A stretch of 64,000 bases of DNA from Apiosordaria backusii (GCA_030549205.1 JAUKTV010000026.1:206392-270391), one strand, 5' to 3'; shown: positions 33,187-44,449, counted from the stretch's first letter. Notes: generated by a model from the letters alone, not told the origin. Program-made: numbers and translations.

Positions 33187-35313
33187 ATGGCGGACAACAA
33201 AGAAAGCCCCCAAGCCATTCTGGCTCGACTCAACGCTCGCGTCAAGGAGCTCGAAGATGCGGTTCAACAGACCCAGGACCAAGTCGTCGCCGTTGGTCAC
33301 CTGGATCACCGCGGTAGCCAGCTGGCCAAGATCGAGGCCCCCGAACGCTATGGTGGCGGAAAAGGAGAGCTTGGAGGGTTCCTGATCCAGCTCAAGACCT
33401 ATTTTCGGTACTACCCTACTCGTTTCCCTGACGAGGAGTCCAAGGTCACCTACGCGGCATCTCGACTCAAGGACAAGGCTCTCGCGTGGTTCGAGCCCAT
33501 CCTGGACGACTATTACGAGAACGACGACGCAGGCACCAGGAAGGACATCACTAGGGAGTGCTTCGAGACCTTCAAGAAGTTCGAGACCCGCATCAAGGAA
33601 GTCTTCGGAGAGTACGATGAAGCTCGCCGAGCCCAGGAGAGACTCGCCAACTTGCGCCAGACCCGGTCGGCAGCCGACTATGCTGCCACCTTCAAGACCG
33701 ACGCCCTGCGCAGCGAGATTAATGACGAAGGCTTGATGCAGCTTTTCTACAACGGACTCAAGGACGAAGTGAAGGACGAGTTGTACAAGGAGGAGAGACC
33801 GGACACCATCGACAAATACATCGCTACAGCCATTCGTATCGACGACCGGCAGTTTCAACGCCGGATGGAGAAAAGAGGAACGCGTGCAAACCCAGGACAA
33901 CACCGTGGCTCCGGAGGCTACCGAGCCAACGACAAGAAGAAACGCTACACCACAAGCGTGTCTGGAACCACTCACGCGGGACCTATGGAGATTGACGCAG
34001 TTCAGAAGCGGTTCAAGGGGAAGAACAACGTCAAGTGCTTCAACTGCGGGAAGACGGGGCATTTCAAGAGAGACTGTCGGGCACCCAAGCAGCTCAGCTG
34101 GAAGGAAAAGGAGGCGGCGGCAGTTGCGAAGACAACGCGGGTTGTTGAGATCTCAAGCATTGAGTACGGCAACGATGGATTCCTGGACTCAGCGGACGAC
34201 TACACCGACAGCGACTACGAGCATGAGACTCAGGAAGGAGAATTAACAGTCGACTCTGAGGGAGAAGACCGTGTTGTGGGACAAGAACTGCCAACCAGGG
34301 GAGCCACCAGGCTAGAGGAAAACACGGCTCCAGGACCCTCTGAGGAAACCTTGCGGAGACTAAGGCAGGTTTTCGTCACGACCGCCCTCTCGAGTTTAGA
34401 CACGGGAGAGACCCTAAGGCAAGCCGAGGAACGGGTTCAAAGACTCGAGAAAGAGGTGGAAGAACTTCGGAACCAGCGAGAAGCGATTGAACGACACTAT
34501 CGCGACCTCGAGGACAAGATGGCGCAAGCCACGACCGACAGCCCACCGCTTGCACAGCTCGGGCAGGGCAATGAACGCTGGATCATTCCGGAGGAAGAGT
34601 TCGTTGGAGACCTTATGCGGCTCAACGAGTATGGAGAGACTTGGGATGAATTTTGGGCAGCGCGACCAGTGGCCAGCGTGGGACTCGCACTGACGCCAGA
34701 AGAGGTCCCAACACAGGGGTGGTATACTCCTTGCGAAGGAGACACGCCACAGGTTCACCCAAAACACCCAGAGCACAGAAGAATGCCATGGTTCCAGTGC
34801 ATCGCTCACGGATGCGCGGAACATTACCAGTTGAAAGCCCTTAACAGGCATTGGCCGATCAGGGAGGTTACCCAGACAGGACAACCAGCACCAGTATCGA
34901 GGACACTCGCAAGATGGGGAGCCCCGGACGAGGAATTAAACGACTATTTCTTGTGGAGACAAGGGGATCCGGTTCGACCCGACAATGTCCGACAGGTCAT
35001 TCAGTTTTGGCCAAGAGAGGCTCGATGCTGCGTGGATAACCCCGATAAGGACATGGCTTATTGCCCAAGCAAGGATTGCGCACTTCACTTGAGAATGAAG
35101 GTGCGGGCATACCACGCGGAAAGAAACATCACATGGGGAGAAGCCTATGGGATAGATGAACGCCCATCTGACAGCGAGGAATGGAAAGAGGCCCAACGAC
35201 AATGGTTAGCCGGTTTCGAGCTGCTGGACAGTTCGGCGAAGGAGGACGCTCTGGAGGCTCAACAACAGTCGGGAAAAGGGCCACGGCCTTTCGCGGAGGC
35301 CGCAAACCTCTAA
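33187..35313 (+). CDS. gag: Gag polyprotein of the Gypsy element
   Basis: A 708-residue capsid/nucleocapsid precursor. It starts at ATG 33187 (CACC context). A predicted coiled coil (residues about 10-35) precedes the retrotransposon Gag domain, whose conserved part includes LKDKALAWFEPIL and FYNGLKDEVKDEL. A CCHC zinc knuckle, CFNCGKTGHFKRDC, lies at about residues 284-297. Unusually, more than 400 residues follow it: an acidic part, a second coiled coil (about 405-450) and a Cys/His-rich region (WFQCIAHGCAEH and about 612-640 with several Cys). The frame overlaps pol and contains the slippery heptamer GGGAAAA at 35271-35277 in the correct register, 33 bp before the stop codon. Confidence 0.9.
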   Translation: MADNKESPQAILARLNARVKELEDAVQQTQDQVVAVGHLDHRGSQLAKIEAPERYGGGKGELGGFLIQLKTYFRYYPTRFPDEESKVTYAASRLKDKALAWFEPILDDYYENDDAGTRKDITRECFETFKKFETRIKEVFGEYDEARRAQERLANLRQTRSAADYAATFKTDALRSEINDEGLMQLFYNGLKDEVKDELYKEERPDTIDKYIATAIRIDDRQFQRRMEKRGTRANPGQHRGSGGYRANDKKKRYTTSVSGTTHAGPMEIDAVQKRFKGKNNVKCFNCGKTGHFKRDCRAPKQLSWKEKEAAAVAKTTRVVEISSIEYGNDGFLDSADDYTDSDYEHETQEGELTVDSEGEDRVVGQELPTRGATRLEENTAPGPSEETLRRLRQVFVTTALSSLDTGETLRQAEERVQRLEKEVEELRNQREAIERHYRDLEDKMAQATTDSPPLAQLGQGNERWIIPEEEFVGDLMRLNEYGETWDEFWAARPVASVGLALTPEEVPTQGWYTPCEGDTPQVHPKHPEHRRMPWFQCIAHGCAEHYQLKALNRHWPIREVTQTGQPAPVSRTLARWGAPDEELNDYFLWRQGDPVRPDNVRQVIQFWPREARCCVDNPDKDMAYCPSKDCALHLRMKVRAYHAERNITWGEAYGIDERPSDSEEWKEAQRQWLAGFELLDSSAKEDALEAQQQSGKGPRPFAEAANL
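35271..35302 (+). promoter_or_regulatory. Candidate -1 programmed ribosomal frameshift signal
   Basis: The heptamer G-GGA-AAA (35271-35277) sits in the gag frame as X-XXY-YYZ. Six bases later a stem CGGCCT/AGGCCG (35284-35289 with 35297-35302) closes a 7-nt loop. A -1 shift leads exactly into the open pol frame before gag stops at 35311-35313. Confidence 0.75.
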
Positions 35314-38300
35314 AGGACCACGAGCTACACATCAGCGAGGTCGCTGCTGTACAGAGGAGGGGCATGAAAGACAAAAGATTGCGAGTAGCAGCGCGTTGGA
35401 AGGGTTTCCAAACGCAAGCACTCGTGGACAGTGGAGCAGAAGCGGACTTGATTTCACCAAGATTTGTGCAACAAGCCCGGGTTCCATGGAAAAAGAAGGA
35501 GGAAGAGGTCGTCATGAAGGGACCCTTCCCTACACAGTTGGTAACCAGAGAGACGTTGCCACTGGACATCACAGTGTCAGGAAAAACAACGACAGTGATT
35601 TTCGACATCGTGGACATGGGGCCAGAAAAGGACATGATCCTGGGGCAGCCATGGCACGAGGACTACAACCCAGACATCGACTGGAAGGATGGTGGCCACC
35701 TACGACCGAGGACATATCGGGAGTATCCAACCAACGATGGGAGATCAGGAGCACGGCAGGAGCAGAGTGCAAGACAAGCACCCTCCACGGCACCACCGCA
35801 AGAGACACGAGAAATATTGGTGTACTCGATCGACACAGGCGGCAAGATCGAAGAAGTAGGGTTGGTAGGAACAGTTGCGTTGGTGGAGATTGCGGCAGCA
35901 ATGAAGGACAAATACGCTTATTACAACAACTTGAAGAAAAGCGAGAAAAAGGAGGTACCGCCGGAATATCAAGGGCATCCGGCGTTCACAGCAAAACACC
36001 TTCAGGGTCTACCGGATAGGGGACCATGGGACCACGAAATCAAGCTCAAAGACGGAGCAAAACTCAAGCTTTTTCAGGTCTACCACACCAACGACAAACA
36101 GAGTGAGGAGTTGCGGAAGTATTTGGACGAGAATCTCAAGAGAGGACACATCAGACCATCCACATCGCCAGCTGGATATCCTGTTTTCTTCGTGCCGAAG
36201 AAAGATGGGAGTCCGCGACTGTGTGTGGATTATCGACAGCTGAATCAGGAGACGGTGAAGAACGGTTACCCACTACCGCTGATTTCGCGATTGCGAAGTC
36301 AACTGTCAGGGGCACGATGGTTCACCAGACTTGATATGCCAGTCGGGTACGCGCACATACGAATCAAGGAGGGAGACGAATGGAAGACGGCTTTTCGCAC
36401 GCCTTACGGGCATTTCGAGTATCTCGTCATGCCGTTCGGACTCACAAATGCACCGGCGACTTTCCAGGCCCTCGTTGATCACACGATCCGCCAGTATCTC
36501 GACAAAACAGCAGTTTGTTATCTCGACGATGTTCTCATCTACTCACGCACTCTGAAGGAACACAAACAGCACGTCAAGGAAATTTTGGACGCGCTACATG
36601 GAGCAGGACTATCGGTCAACAAGGACAAGAGCGAGTTCCATGTGCAGAAAACGGTCTACCTGGGGTACCTAATCTCGCCAGGAGAGGTACGGATGGAACC
36701 AGGAAAGATCGCGGCAGTCAAGGACTGGCCGAGACCCCAAGGAGAAACACCCGAACAGCTGAAAACTAGGGTTCGAGAGTTTCTGGGATTTACGAATTTC
36801 TATCGAATGTTCATACGAAACTACGGCGCCATCGCAAAACCGTTGAACGATCTAGCCAAGAAGGACGCCGAGTTCAAATGGGGGAAGCACAGGAACAGGC
36901 TTTTCAGGCCATCAAAGACGCCATTGTGGCCGACCCAGTGCTCAAGCTTCCTGACCCAGGAAGGCCTTTCGAGGTCGAAACAGATGCTTCCGACTACGCC
37001 ATCGGAGGACAGCTGGGACAACGAGACGAGGATGGGAAGTTGCATCCAGTAGCATTCTTTTCGAAGAAGCTGGAGGGACCACGCAAGAACTACCCTATCC
37101 ACGACAAAGAGCTGCTTGCCATCATTGAGGCTTTCGAGGAGTGGAGACCATACCTCAGCGGAACCAACTACGAGGTCCAGGTCTACACGGATCACAAAAA
37201 TTTGAAATATTTCACTACTACCAAGGTCCTCAACGCCAGGCAAGGCAGGTGGTCGGAATTCCTGTCTGAGTTCAATTTTCAGATTCATTACAAGAAGGGA
37301 TCCGAGAACGCGAGAGCGGACGCTCTAAGCAGAAGGGCGGATCACCACGAAGAGAAAGTGGCGGAGGAATCGCCACCATTGCTGCAGGAGACAGCAGAAG
37401 GCACACTGAGGCACCCGCTCCAGCAGTGGGCTGAGTGTTGCGCGGTGTACCGAGAAGAATCAACAGCCAACAAGTATCAGAGCAACATCGGCAGTGACGA
37501 GCAGGAACGATGGGCTGAACTGGAATCTTTGGGGATCCAGAAGGACGACAATTACCGACTCTGGTATCACAATCGAGCTTACGTCGAACCAGAGCAACGG
37601 AAGGCATTGATTCGGGAGATCCACGAGTCGAAGCTCGGTGGACACATGGGAGTGGCCAAGACAACAGAGAAGATTAAACAACACTTCAATTGGCCAGGAC
37701 TGAGGAAGGATGTTGAGGAAACGCTGCGAGAATGTGACCTTTGCAGGAGAACGAAGGCAGAGAGACACAAGCCTTACGGATTCTTGGAGCCATTACCAGT
37801 GGCAGAACAACCATGGAGCTCAGTGACGATGGACTTTATCACCAAGCTACCACATTCCAAGGACACGGTCACAGGAGTCAAGTATGACAGCATCCTCACG
37901 GTCGTCGACAGACTCACCAAGTGGGCATATTTCTTGCCCTACAGGGAGACTTGGACGGCGGAACAATTGGCAGATGTGGTGTTTCGGAACGTTACGGCGA
38001 CACACACATGGCCAAGGGAATTCATTACGGACCGCGATACCAAGTTTGTGTCGAAGTTTTGGAAGGCTCTAATGGAGCAAGTAGGAGTGAGAAGCAAGGC
38101 ATCGTCAGCATATCACCCACAGACGGACGGTCAGACAGAAAGGCTCAACCAGATCGTTGAACAGTACCTTCGGAACTACATCAATTTCGAACAAGACAAC
38201 TGGGTTGAACTTTTGCCAGCAGCACAACTCGCCTACAACACAGCGCCCACAGAAACAACAAAAGTCACGCCATTCTTCGCGAATTATGGGTTCGAGGCAG

Positions 38301-38929
38301 ATCTACGACAAGGACCAGAGGCAAGAGTGCCTAGGGCGGCAGCAAAAACAGGGAAGCTACACATGCTGCACGCCAAACTCAAGGAAGAGCTCGAGTTCGT
38401 TCGGGAACGCATGCGCAAGTACTACAACGTCAAACGGCTCGAGGGACCTCGCTTGAAGAGGGGGGATAAAGTGTTTTTATCAACACGAAATTTGCGCACA
38501 AAACGACCAAGTAAAAAGCTGGACCACAGGAGGGTGGGACCTTTTACGGTCGAGGAAAAGGTATCAGAAACGGCTTTCAGGCTCAGACTACCAGACACTA
38601 TGCGACTACGATCGAACACCTTTCACATTTCACTCTTGGAACCGGCACCACGGGCGGCCAGCCTGGACACACAGGTAGAAGCCGAGGACGAGGAAGAAGA
38701 GTACGATGTGGAAGAAGTGTTGGACTCTCGCATTAATAACAAACAACTGGAGTATTTAGTCAGCTGGCTGGACTACCCGGACACAGACAACTCATGGGAA
38801 CCAGCAATGAACCTCAACTGCCCTGAGAAACTGGAGGAATTTCACCGAAGGAACCCTGATCGACCGGGGGCACGGGGTCAGCCAGCCAGTCGAAGCCAGA
38901 AAAGGGCTCGAAGGCCACGCCGGGGCTAG
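35271..38929 (+). pseudogene. pol: Pol polyprotein (PR-RT-RH-IN-chromodomain), broken by a frame shift
   Basis: Entered from gag by a -1 shift. Protease has DSGAE (about 35430). Reverse transcriptase has the LCVDYRQLN, TPYGHFEYLVMPFGL and YLDDVLIYS motifs (about 36210-36540). At a run of five G (36880-36884) the frame is lost by one base. The remainder, RNase H (TDASDYAIGGQL), the HHCC zinc finger and the DDE integrase core with FITDRDTKF, continues in another frame to 38929. The C-terminus is a chromodomain (EVLDSRINNKQLEYLVSW, DNSWEP) that probably targets integration to marked chromatin. A single-base deletion or an assembly error in the G run are the simplest causes. Both parts are otherwise free of stops. 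Confidence 0.88.
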
Positions 38930-39475
38930 AGGGAGCGGTGCCGACGGCCTCCCAGGCACCTAGCGACTGGGCCTGACCAGCCAGGGACTGTTCCCCCAGA
39001 GGATCGGCAGGTTCGGGCGAAGTGGGTACTAGACCGTCGACCTCGTCTAGCGACTCCATTCCCCGACGAAAGAGTTCCGCACCCCAATCACGCATCGACT
39101 CACGCTGTTTGCGTAGACGAGTCAAGGCGCTCAGCGTCTCTGATAAAAGGGTCTCTTTCGCGGCTATCTCTTCATCAATTTTCTTTTGTTCCGACAAATT
39201 TTTAATCACTACAACCGTTAGCAAAAGAGGGGCCATCGTATAGGGCCCAGGCACCCACAAGAGTCGGCTACATTCGGCCCATCACACGGCTTGCCCATCC
39301 GAACGCAGTTCGAGCAGCGATTTGATCCCTCCTTCATAATACAGCGCTTTTGAGGCTTCGCGCCCCAACAACGGGAACAAGGCATGACTTCGACACCGTC
39401 TTGATCGATCGAGGCGGAGAGGACTTTTCGGTCACGAGTCGTGTCGCGGTAACGTTTCTCTACGCGGCCCGCCAT
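38814..39475 (-). CDS. Antisense spliced Cys-cluster gene inside the Gypsy 3' region
   Basis: Exons 39475-39259 and 39208-38814 give 203 residues. The intron (39209-39258, 50 bp) has GTGGGT, branch GCTAAC and TAG; the join reads ADS-LIKNLSEQKK without a stop. The N-terminal half has a Cys cluster, C-SR-C...KR-C...RCSNC...KPC, resembling a fungal zinc cluster. The second half begins with a coiled coil (about 75-125: EEIAAKETLLSETLSALTRLRKQR) and has an acidic Pro/Ser-rich tail. Many fungal genomes carry repeated hypothetical proteins of this layout; I infer that some derive from such elements. It overlaps the end of pol by 116 bp. Its function is unknown; DNA or RNA binding is a guess. Confidence 0.72.
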
Positions 39476-39611
39476 CGTTAGGCATGTCAAAGCAAGCTTA
39501 AGGAGAGAAAGGCGGAGGGATCACTTACGCGGGAAAGGGAACAGCAGCGTTAGGGTATAAGGACAACAACGTCGAGTCTTTCGGGACGAAAGACGACGAG
39601 GGGGAGCATCG

Positions 39612-40034
39612 TGTCACAGACCAACCATATAGCACGGCCAGGTGGAGACTGCAGCTAGCCATGTCTGCCAATCGGAGGAAGGAGACACGGCGGCAGGGCT
39701 GCAGGGTAGGACAAGGCTCACTGCTTGGCAAAGGTGAGCCGGATCACCAGGCTCACCAGGTGAGCATGGTGAGTTCTGAGGGATCACCACCGATCACTAG
39801 TGAGCCGGAGTGATCCAGGTACGGAGGTACTTAGGGATTTATAGTCTATATATACGGAGGAACTAGATAGCTTGTAGATAGTTCCGCAGTATGCAATCAC
39901 AGCTTGTATTCACGGTATCTTGTGTTTACATTGAGACATCTTGTTGTGCACTGTTTAGCTGCACCGAACCAATTGTCAGAAGTTACCTTCAACCGAGTAT
40001 CCCTTTCAGAGGTTCTGTACAGGGGTTCGTCACA
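39612..40034 (+). repeat. Right LTR
   Basis: It begins TGTCACAG after the polypurine tract and ends GTTCGTCACA. U3 has one CCAATC box and an array of GGTGAGC/GCTCACC and GGATCACC motifs. Bases 39844-40034 are identical to the left LTR's R-U5; the rest differs. AT-rich sequence starts at the next base. Confidence 0.87.
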
Positions 40035-40859
40035 TGCTTTAATAAACCTATAACTGTATTATTATTTAAATTTAATTAATATAACCTTAAGAAAGGCTTA
40101 ATCTTCTTATAAATAAAATAAATTAATAATTCCTTTACTACTGAACATTAAATATAGCGATTAAAAAATCGCTACTATAAATTAAAAGGTATTATATTAA
40201 TTAAATAGCATATTAAAATATAATCCTAATAGTGAAATCGTATTATTAATTTAATTAAGTACGTATTTATTAAATAATTAAAATACTAGTTAATATTTAC
40301 TGTTAAAAGGTAATTGAATATTTCATTAAAAAAACTTAAAAAAAATCTGTTTTAAATGTACTGTTTTTACTAAGAATTTCTCTATTAATGGTTAAATCGT
40401 AACCGATCTCCGTTATTACTTTTAAAGTCTAATCCTTATACTTTCTATTTATAAAGAAAACGATATTATTTAAACTGCTAATTACGATATTAATAATGAC
40501 GATATCGAATATTAAATTATATTAAGTAAGTATAAAAATATAACCTTAATCGCTTGCTTTTATAAAAATATTATAAAGATAATTAAAAATAAATAATATA
40601 ACCTTTTCTTTAAAAAGCTTTATTTTAACTTTAATAAAAATGTCGTTAAGTTAATTAAAACTTTTATTATTTATACTAGTAAGATCGATTTTCCTTTTGA
40701 TATCATCTCTTAAATAACTAGTTCTTAAGGCGGTAACGTTACTGCTCTGTAAAGAAATAGCGGCAACGTCTGAACGGTCAGGCCTACCAGGGCTCCACTT
40801 ACATTACCGCCCTCGACTTTTATTAGCTGGAATTTCAAATTACGTTATCGGTTTTTTGG

Positions 40860-41205
40860 TTTTTTTTTTTAGCTCAGAGCTCCGGCCTAAGGCTTAAAAA
40901 ATAAAATACCACTTAAAATATTTTTTAATTTTCCTACTTAGCCCGGAGCTCTGGCCCAAAGCTCGAAAATAATTTAAATTAGTTATTTAGCCTGGAGCTT
41001 AGGTTTAACCTATATAAAATAAAAAAAATAAAATATTACTTATTTACTTAAAATAAAAATAAAAAAGTAAAATATATTAAGATTTAATTTTTAATTTAGC
41101 CCGGAGCTCCAGCCTAAGGTTGGAAAATAAAAAAATAAAAAATAAAATATATTAAGGTTTAATTTATTTATTTAGTTCAGAGCTCTAGCTTAATGATAAA
41201 AAATA
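40860..41205. repeat. Five decayed copies of an AGCCCGGAGCTC-bearing repeat
   Basis: Motifs related to TAGCCCGGAGCTCCGGCCTAA appear near 40870, 40940, 40988, 41098 and 41173, each followed by an A-rich spacer. Differences are mostly C to T or G to A, as expected from RIP. Confidence 0.65.
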
Positions 41206-41261
41206 ATAAAATATTATTAAAGTATATATATTTATAATTATATATAATATAAGTATAAGAT

Positions 41262-41510
41262 TACTTAGTTACCTATTTACCTAGTTACCTGGTAATAATT
41301 TACTGAGGTATTATTAAAGTTAAGGTTACCCAGTTATAAATTACTCAGTTATAGGGTTACCTAGTTACAGATTACTTAGTTATAAGTTATCTGGTTACAG
41401 ATTACTTAGTTATAGATTGCCCAGTTATAGGTTATTTAGTTATAGGTTACCTGGTTATAAGTTACTTAGTTATAGGTTACCTAATTACAGGTTACCTGGT
41501 TATAATATAA
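41262..41510. repeat. GGTTACCTAGTTATA minisatellite
   Basis: About fifteen diverged copies of a 14-16 bp unit such as GGTTACCTAGTTATA in tandem, with an A-rich interruption at about 41292-41320. Confidence 0.8.
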
Positions 41511-41639
41511 TAAAATATAATAGAATGTAATATTATATAATATGTTATAAAGGTAATATAGTATAGGGTTAATGAAGTATAGGGTTAGGGCTAGGGCTAA
41601 ATAATTAGTTCTTAAGGCTACAAGCTTGCAGCCCCCTAT

Positions 41640-41785
41640 CCTATTCGGTCTTTACTAAGCTTACTATCCTATAAAAATAAGGTGCTAAGCTAAAAAAGCT
41701 TAGGCCTTTTTAGTCTTTATTAAATTTACTACCCTATAAAAAAGGGCGTTAAATTAAAAGAGTTTAGGCCCTTTTGGTGATAGCG
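41640..41785. repeat. Tandem duplication of about 70 bp
   Basis: Two copies of a segment with TTTACTACCCTATAAAAA followed by AGCTTAGGCC(C)TTTT; differences are mostly transitions. Confidence 0.6.
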
Positions 41786-43389
41786 TAATATAGGGTATAA
41801 AGCAATAAGGTAGTAAAAAGGTGATGAATTAAGTAAAGAAGAAAGAGTTTTAGTAGTTTATAGGAATTTTTCTATATACTGCTTTATAGGATATAGCCTT
41901 ACTCTATAATATAATCCTACTAAAGGTAGTATAAAGCAGTAGTATTTTTATTTAATCTCCTTATTTAATCTTTATTTAATTTAATATAGTAAAATAAATA
42001 TTCTAATATTAAATACTTCCCGATAAAAAAAAACATTACTATCTTTAATAATCTTTAAATAGCCTTATCCTATACTTACTTATTAAGTCTTTTATTATAA
42101 TATAATTCTTATATTTTATCGATTAAAGTTTTATATTAATAACTATAAGGTTTTAATTTTTTAATATCTTTATTAAATTTAACTATAATCGGTATAAAAA
42201 GTTAAAGAAAAGATAATTATAAGGTTATATTCTTCGTTTTCTTATAAATAATAATAAGAGACTTATTACCTTTAATAATAATAAGCCTATTACCTTTATA
42301 AACTGAATATTTATTAATAAGTTCCTTAAATAGTATAATTACTATTTAATTTTATATATATTATATTTATAGCTATAGCCTTTTTATTTAATAAGGTATT
42401 TAAATCTATCTTTATATAATTAATAGTTAAAAATAACCCTAATTTTATAAATATCGCTATCTTCAGTTTTTATATTAATTAAAAGTTTTTAAGAAAGCTA
42501 GGCTATAGTTTAATTTATTTAAATATTATTATTAAATAAAGCAGTTAAAAAGTAAATAATTAAAATAATAAAGTACGTATTAAATTTTTTAAGAAAATCG
42601 ATTTTATATATAAACTAACTGATATATCGTTTAATTACAAATAAGCTAACTTTTTATTATAATATTTTTTTCTTTTTTTAATAGTTTATTCTTAAGGTTC
42701 AGTGGTATATATATAAGACGTAATATACAGATACATATGATTAACACAACAGTATCTTTAAGTTATTTAGTATAATTAATGGACTAATTACTTAACCTAT
42801 TAAGCTGTCTTATCCTTTACTATCATTTCCGTAATTTTGATTAACTTCGCTAACTATCCTTTTACTTTATCCTTCTTTTCAAATACTTTCTTTCAACAAT
42901 TATTATTATTATTAATCTATTGCCTTAGCTTAAAATCTATTAAACCCTATCCAAATCAATAAAGTATAATATATTATTCGAAAAATAAAGTATTAAAGAT
43001 ATATATAGCTGCTTTTTAAATAAAGTAGAGGAGTTTATTTCATTTTTTATTATCTTTTTTCAATATAGCTATTATTATTATATCGGTAAGTTTAAATTTA
43101 TTACTATTTAATATTAAAATCTTATATTTATAAGCTTTTGGTATAATTATAAATTACTATTAAATTAATACTATCTTTTAATTATTAAATTATATAAAAT
43201 AGATCTATATTTAATACTATAATTAATTAAGTTTTAATATAGTAAGTAATGTAAGAAAAGAATATAATAGGTAATATAGGAAAGGAATATAGTAAGTAAT
43301 GTAAGAAAGGAATATAGTAAATAATATAGGAAAGTAATAGTAAAAAAAAGTAATAAATAGGATCCTTTTTAACTTTACAGTTATTCTCT

Positions 43390-43500
43390 GATGGATTGTA
43401 GTACAATCCGTTGAAATTCCCATATAAAGTTTAGCTCCACTTTAGAAACAGGAGGTACAATCCGTTAAAAATTTCAATAGTACAATCCGTTGACTTTTTT
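43390..43500. repeat. Three copies of GTACAATCCGTT
   Basis: GTACAATCCGTTGAAA and close variants occur at about 43411, 43455 and 43482. The first is preceded by its own inverse, making the palindrome GGATTGTAGTACAATCC. Confidence 0.7.
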
Positions 43501-43609
43501 AAGCCTAAAATTAATAAAAAAAGTATATTCAATAAACTAATAAAAAAGGCTTTCTAACGGTACTACTTGCACCCTTATACGATTACAGGTTAGTAGAATA
43601 TACTAGTAT

Positions 43610-43830
43610 TAATAAACCTATATATAACCCTAACCCTTAAAAATTACAAAAATAAAAACTTTTTTAAAAAATAATTTATATTAAAAATAAATTATATATT
43701 AGTAAGCCTATATATAACCCTAACCCTTAAAATAAAAAAAATTAAAAAACTATGTATAAAATTTTATTAATAAACAATATAGCTTAAAGTTTAATAAAGC
43801 CATATATAACCCTAACCCTAACGATTAAAG
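43610..43830. repeat. Interstitial CCCTAA telomere-like repeats, three copies
   Basis: CCTATATATAACCCTAACCC or close variants occur three times about 90 bp apart (near 43617, 43707, 43797). The CCCTAA strand is opposite to the terminal array, so these units are inverted relative to the telomere. Confidence 0.8.
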
Positions 43831-44449
43831 AAAAAAAAATATATAAGAAATAAATTTAAAGAGGAAATTTATTAAATATTAATAAATTTAAATTATATAA
43901 AAAAGGTTATTAGATTTCTAAAGTATTATAAGTATTAAATTTATATAATACTTTAAAAGTCATATTAATATTAAATACTATTAAAAAGAAATAAAAGATT
44001 ATTTATTCAATAATATTAAGTTCTATAATCATATATTATATATTTTTAAAAGAAAATTAAAACTTTTATAAAAATAATTAGACTTTATATAATGTTCTTA
44101 AACTTTCTTTTTAATCTTTATTTCTTTAAATTCCTTTCTATTTAAGTATTCTTTTCATACTAAAGTTACAGCTTATATTTATATTTAATATTATTTTATT
44201 TTAATTATCCTTTATTTTAATACTTAACTTTTGTAATAATTAGTTTATTTTTCTTTAAAGAATTATTAAATATCTCGACTTTTACTTTATATATAAAGAA
44301 TTTTTATAAATACCTTTATAATATTTTAAAAATATTCTTTATTAAAACCTTGAATTTTATTTATTCTTTTAAATATTAATAATTATATATACTTTTATAT
44401 CATAATATTTTTTAACTTTATATAAATATCCTTTTATAATTTTTAACAA

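Larger units (their letters stand above)
32732..40034 (+). mobile_element. Full-length Ty3/Gypsy chromovirus retrotransposon (7.3 kb)
   Basis: Order: LTR, priming site, gag, pol (protease, reverse transcriptase, RNase H, integrase, chromodomain), an antisense spliced gene, a polypurine tract (GAGGGGGAG at 39598-39606), LTR. The chromodomain at the end of pol places it among fungal chromoviruses. The sequence is GC-balanced with long open frames, so it has not been RIP-mutated, unlike the AT-rich block starting at its right end. Pol has a one-base frame break at about 36880-36884, so this copy is probably not autonomous. The 5 bp next to each end (CGAAA and TGCTT) do not match, so no target duplication is seen. 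Confidence 0.92.

Noticed and set aside
33088..34062. Minus-strand frame of 324 codons across gag
   Set aside because: Antisense shadow of gag without a domain; gag carries the known motifs.
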